64,000 bases of DNA from contig JAUMVK010000006.1 of assembly GCA_030530205.1 (NCBI GenBank), positions 61,818 to 125,817 of the forward strand, read 5' to 3'. A program made the translations under genes and the position numbers. Source of the DNA: RGIG3701 sp030530205 (GTDB taxonomy: Bacteria > Planctomycetota > Planctomycetia > Pirellulales > Thermoguttaceae). Shown here piece by piece: positions 60,598 through 64,000 of the stretch (position 1 is the stretch's first letter; every line of letters begins with the position of its first letter). The notes below the pieces were generated by a model. The model was not told where the DNA came from. It did not search any database and was given only the letters and a program-made list of their open reading frames with translations.

Positions 60598-62886
60598 TTA
60601 CGGAAGACCCCGATGTTTCCGCCAGAACCACTCGAAGCACAAAAGACTTAAAACCGCGGCGAGCCACCACCAACGGTCCCAGAGCGGAATTTCCAGTTTT
60701 CGTTCGATTTTCAGATCCTCCCGGCTTGCAGCGAGCCGGTCCCAGAGTTTTCCAAGATCGTTTGGTGCAATGCGTTCTCCTCCGGTCATTTGGGCGAGTG
60801 CGGTCAAAAGTTCCGGCTCAGCCTGCGCGTGATCCAGTTCCAGATCGTGACGATAAATCTGGAATCTGCACCGGGTTTCACCGAGTTTTTGTCCCTGATG
60901 AGTCACTGCGGCGGAGATCATGTAATCGCCTTCCGGCAGATTTTCGGGGATTTGCCCCTTCATCAGACTGTTCTCCGGAGTGAGCGTGATCACCTGCTGT
61001 TTCCCGTCCGGCCATTCCAGCAACGCGGTCCAGTTTTCCTGTGGTGTGTTAGTCTCGGGGGGCTGAGGCGTTTCGCCGTTGGAAAGCCGGGCGGAGACCT
61101 GAAACTCGATCTTTTGCTCCTGAGGAAAACGTCTTTGAGGAAGAATCAGAGAGACGGTCCCGTCCAATGTCGCGTCCCGATTGGCGAGCCAGAAAACGAG
61201 CTGCCGCCAAAACCGTTTGTGGGCCTCCTCGAAACCTGCGAGCTGCCACCGCCACGTACTATCGACAGCGAGCGTCATGACACGGCCCCGACCTGCGGAC
61301 TGCTCGATGAGGAGTGGGATCTCCTGATTTTCAGGTGAGAAATCGGAAACTAAAACTTTCGCTCCGGGTTTTACCTCGGCAAACCGGTTCGCGCCGTCCA
61401 GAGGCGGAAGTTTGGCCCAAATCTGGTCGGAACGGGAGCTTTGAGAGTCAAGCGCCAGAGCGGTATGATGCCGACCGGCTGGAGTAAGGTGAAACCGAAC
61501 AGGCAGATTCCAGTGCGCTTGAGCTAAAGCCTGCGTTTCCTTTGAATCGCCCACCGGACTCATAACGATTGGCAAAAGACCTGCCAGAGGTGAGTTTTCA
61601 AACCCGCCCAGTCCATAGTTCCTCAAGCCGCCAAGCGTCAAAAGCCCGGTCCCTTCGTGAACCTTCTGGACGAGCAGTTCCAATTCTTCCGGCCGAAAAC
61701 ACGCAGTGTTTACATCACCGAGAATCACTACCGCATATTCTTCATTCAGGAGTTCAGCGAGTTTGGGCGTTTGTGTGGAAGCTGATTCGGGCGTACTGGA
61801 AATTTTAGGATCGTGAACCCGTACCAGGTCGAGCTGGATTTCGTTGGCAGAATCAAGGGCACGGCGAAGAAAACCAGTCTCGGGGCGAAACGCTCCTTCG
61901 AGGTACAGCACACGCAAGCCTGTTTTGGAAACAGTCACAAAAGCATCGAGTTGATTATTCATGACGGAGGCTTCGTCAGGCTGGGGCGGAACTCGAAGCG
62001 TGACTTTGACCTCTCCCGGCTCTTTTGGGGTCCATGAAAGCAAAACAGGGACAGTTTCTCCGGGAGTTTCGGCCTGAATGGTCGTTTGAGCCGCGATTTC
62101 CATGGCGCCTGAAGGAGTTTCCACGAGAAGTTCCACTGGAACAGATGTTTTCGCGAGTCCGTCGAGGCGGATCCGGCCTGTAACCGTGACTTCGGTATTT
62201 ACGAAAACACGCTGATCCACCAGAAAATCTTCAACGACCGCGTCGGGGGCCTGATCTTCCTGACGGTTTGAACCGAATGGAACGACGAAAAGAGGGATCC
62301 CAAGGCGGCTCATACGGTTTGCGGCCGTTTGTGGGAGCGCGTCCCGGGGCGGGAGGGCACGCTGTGCGCCGTCACTCAGAAGTACCACGCCAAGGACTTT
62401 TTTCCCGGAGGTTTTGCGAAGAACCTCCAAAAGAGCTGCGCCGAGTGCCGTTTCGTCACCGGTCGGGGCTTTGGAAAACCCGATTTTCCCCATAGGATTT
62501 AACTTAATGGAATGAAGTGTCCGGTCAAAAGCAAAAACCTCAGTTTCGACATTTTTGCTCATCCGGGCAAGCTCTGGCGCGCTTTTTGTCAGGGCGTTCT
62601 TTTGTGCCTCAAAACGGGATTTTTTCTCCGGACAGTCAGCGACTTCCATGCTTCGCGACGAATCTGCAAGGATCAGAACGTTTCCCGGGTATGTCTCGGT
62701 TTCTGTTTGCATCGCGGATGGCCGGGCCAGGATCCAGAGAAGCAGAAGAAGCAAAATCCAGCGAGGAAGAACCAAAAGCCACGATTTTCGTCTGTTTTCA
62801 GGCAGAATACTCCACCACGTGCAGATCCCCAGGATGAGGATCAGCGAGATGAGCAGTGGAAAAGAGTGGAAAATCGAGTGGTACAT
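60598..62886 (-). CDS. VWA-domain membrane protein (planctomycete BatA/GATase1-like type)
   Basis: I prefer ATG 62886 (MYHSIFHSFPLLISL), 6 bases after GAGG; the ATG at 62904 lies in a palindrome. Two N-terminal membrane segments precede a von Willebrand A domain with an intact MIDAS DxSxS (LILADSSRSM). Then comes beta-sandwich text (VPVELLVETPSGA), and a glutamine-amidotransferase-like fold (AVVILGDVNTACF, LLTLGGLRNYGLGGF) without a catalytic Cys triad that I can identify. The C terminus has one membrane segment (WWWLAAVLSLLCFEWF). Such proteins sit near MoxR-type ATPases in many genomes, but none is here. Probably an envelope protein-interaction platform. Confidence 0.82.
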   Translation of the reverse strand: MYHSIFHSFPLLISLILILGICTWWSILPENRRKSWLLVLPRWILLLLLLWILARPSAMQTETETYPGNVLILADSSRSMEVADCPEKKSRFEAQKNALTKSAPELARMSKNVETEVFAFDRTLHSIKLNPMGKIGFSKAPTGDETALGAALLEVLRKTSGKKVLGVVLLSDGAQRALPPRDALPQTAANRMSRLGIPLFVVPFGSNRQEDQAPDAVVEDFLVDQRVFVNTEVTVTGRIRLDGLAKTSVPVELLVETPSGAMEIAAQTTIQAETPGETVPVLLSWTPKEPGEVKVTLRVPPQPDEASVMNNQLDAFVTVSKTGLRVLYLEGAFRPETGFLRRALDSANEIQLDLVRVHDPKISSTPESASTQTPKLAELLNEEYAVVILGDVNTACFRPEELELLVQKVHEGTGLLTLGGLRNYGLGGFENSPLAGLLPIVMSPVGDSKETQALAQAHWNLPVRFHLTPAGRHHTALALDSQSSRSDQIWAKLPPLDGANRFAEVKPGAKVLVSDFSPENQEIPLLIEQSAGRGRVMTLAVDSTWRWQLAGFEEAHKRFWRQLVFWLANRDATLDGTVSLILPQRRFPQEQKIEFQVSARLSNGETPQPPETNTPQENWTALLEWPDGKQQVITLTPENSLMKGQIPENLPEGDYMISAAVTHQGQKLGETRCRFQIYRHDLELDHAQAEPELLTALAQMTGGERIAPNDLGKLWDRLAASREDLKIERKLEIPLWDRWWWLAAVLSLLCFEWFWRKHRGLP

Positions 62887-62891
62887 AAGGA

Positions 62892-62912
62892 ACCTCGGGA
62901 ACATATCCCGAG
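62892..62912. repeat. Palindrome CCTCGGGA/TCCCGAGG
   Basis: CCTCGGGA and TCCCGAGG pair perfectly around a 5-base loop, between the DUF368 stop and the VWA protein start. There is no T-tract, so it may be a leader hairpin that controls the VWA gene or a weak terminator. Confidence 0.5.
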
Positions 62913-62937
62913 GGCATCATTTGGAACGAAACGTTTT

Positions 62938-63882
62938 TTATTTTTCTCCTGTTCCCGGCCGTTTTGACTTAACGGAAAGAATGGAAGCGATCCTTTCAAG
63001 GACCAAAACCCCCACCAGACCCGCAAGCAGGGCGCACAGAACGTAAATCTGTTGCTCGGTCGAAAAGGAACTCATCGCGAGGCGTTCAAATTTCATGTGG
63101 CCTCCCACGAGTGTCATCCGCTGGAACGGCCAAAGGCAAGCGATTGACCCAAGCATAAAACCGATCAAAAGGGAAAGAATTACACCGTGGTAGTGTTTTA
63201 GGAGGAATTCGAGCAAACGGGAAAAGGCTAAAAGTCCCAGAACGCAGCCTGCTCCAAAAACACAGAGTGTCAGGAAATCACCAGGGGTCGTTTTCAGGTG
63301 TGCAAGGTCCTTCACACGGGCGATGATTTGCGCATACTCACCCAAAATCAGCAGGATGTAGGAGCCGCTGATTCCCGGAAGGATCATGGCGCAAATCGCC
63401 ACCAGGCCACAGCAGAAAATGTACAGGAGGCTGGAATCTTCTCCTGCCATGGGGTTCAACGTTGTGATCAACCAGGCAGCGATCGTTCCCAATACTACCG
63501 CAATGCCGCAGGCGAAGGTTTTGTTTTTGATCTGATGGAACAAAATAACGACTGACGCGAGGATCATCCCCATAAAGGCCCCAAAGGTGACGGGGAGATG
63601 ATCTCTCAAAAGCTGATGCATAAATACCGCCGAGCTGCCCAGACCTACGACGATTCCCAACAGAAGGATACCCAGAAACCCGAATTGTACGTGCTTCAGG
63701 GCCTGCCGGATTTTTCCGCCAAAGAGAAGTGAAAGAAAATGCGTGTCAAAACTGCTGATCGCAAGCACCAGTCGTTCGTAAATGCCGACGATCATCGCGA
63801 CCGTCCCGCCCGAAACGCCAGGAATCGAGTCCGCGATGCCCATCAGAACACCGCGGAGAAAAATGAAGATCGATGAAAGCAT
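62938..63882 (-). CDS. DUF368 membrane protein, undecaprenyl-phosphate translocase (PopT-like)
   Basis: A 314-residue protein with about nine hydrophobic segments. The two pseudo-symmetric family motifs are clear: IADSIPGVSGGTVA near residue 20 and AMILPGISGSYILL near 170, each with P-G-x-S-G in a membrane hairpin. DUF368 proteins have been reported to return undecaprenyl phosphate across the membrane so that peptidoglycan and other wall polymers can be made again. That role fits here with two LysM proteins elsewhere in the window, though they are not linked. The VWA protein gene follows 51 bases later on the same strand. Confidence 0.9.
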   Translation of the reverse strand: MLSSIFIFLRGVLMGIADSIPGVSGGTVAMIVGIYERLVLAISSFDTHFLSLLFGGKIRQALKHVQFGFLGILLLGIVVGLGSSAVFMHQLLRDHLPVTFGAFMGMILASVVILFHQIKNKTFACGIAVVLGTIAAWLITTLNPMAGEDSSLLYIFCCGLVAICAMILPGISGSYILLILGEYAQIIARVKDLAHLKTTPGDFLTLCVFGAGCVLGLLAFSRLLEFLLKHYHGVILSLLIGFMLGSIACLWPFQRMTLVGGHMKFERLAMSSFSTEQQIYVLCALLAGLVGVLVLERIASILSVKSKRPGTGEK

Positions 63883-63890
63883 TTTGTTTT

Positions 63891-64000
63891 TAATTATGAA
63901 TTAAGAATTTTGAATTATGAATTGAAGATTTTATTATAAATCCCAGGTAAAACCCTGGCTGTAGGTGGTTCATTCCCACAGCAAATTTATAATTCATAAT
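63891..64000. repeat. AT-rich AATTATGAATT repeats with a short palindrome, at the window edge
   Basis: Several imperfect copies of GAATTATGAATT occur, then CCCAGG-TAAAA-CCCTGG, then a further ATTTATAATTCATAAT. It is probably a dispersed intergenic repeat cut by the window end. The promoter of the DUF368 gene should also lie here. Confidence 0.55.

Noticed and set aside
62887..62904. Upstream ATG (MFPRFL) for the VWA protein
   Set aside because: It lies inside a perfect palindrome and lacks a ribosome site, whereas ATG 62886 has GAGG at proper distance; not fully certain.

Overview
The window looks like a chromosomal segment of a planctomycete (Planctomycetota, probably near the Pirellulales). 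It carries three DUF1559 'H-X9-DG' pseudopilin-like proteins, three PEP-CTERM surface proteins, a dockerin/cohesin-like giant protein, a J-like module without HPD, and many secreted proteins with Pro/Ala-rich or acidic linkers. Base composition is about half GC and fairly uniform. I see no phage, insertion sequence or CRISPR, so this is ordinary chromosome with surface and accessory genes between housekeeping genes.

Layout. 1-14 kb: the 3' end of a giant dockerin protein, an unknown secreted protein, a glycerol-1-phosphate dehydrogenase-like enzyme, a LysM/pseudo-L,D-transpeptidase - pyrE - small lipoprotein operon, a PEP-CTERM protein with a decayed SGNH esterase region, a GntP permease and a tiny lipoprotein. 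14-27 kb: a secreted sugar isomerase-like protein, then glgC, a 2529-residue lipoprotein with three thioredoxin domains, and fusA, all on the minus strand with short gaps. 27-37 kb: a DUF1559 protein, ferritin, a GlpA-like FAD/[2Fe-2S] oxidoreductase, two secreted polysaccharide-active proteins, hemA and hemX, and tRNA-Ala. 37-46 kb: an S41 protease, a lipoprotein, an alpha/alpha-toroid protein with an HlyD-like adaptor, tRNA-Leu(CAG), obgE and a DUF1559 protein. 46-54 kb: a beta-strand-repeat PEP-CTERM protein, ilvB, then DUF4465 PEP-CTERM and DUF1559 genes behind a cobalamin riboswitch, and tRNA-Leu(CAA). 54-64 kb: rsmH - LysM protein - J-like protein, rpsD, a VWA membrane protein and a DUF368 undecaprenyl-phosphate carrier.

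The strongest candidates for something new are two. First, a cobalamin riboswitch directly behind a tRNA-Leu terminator leads into a pseudopilin-like gene and a DUF4465 PEP-CTERM gene, suggesting a B12-controlled cell-surface corrinoid system. Second, one lipoprotein combines nine degenerate helical modules with three TlpA-like thioredoxin domains. Two further proteins look like pseudoenzymes: an L,D-transpeptidase and a sialate-esterase-type SGNH domain, each with its catalytic residues replaced. Short palindromic repeats recur between genes. All family calls rest on reading motifs by eye; no database search was possible.
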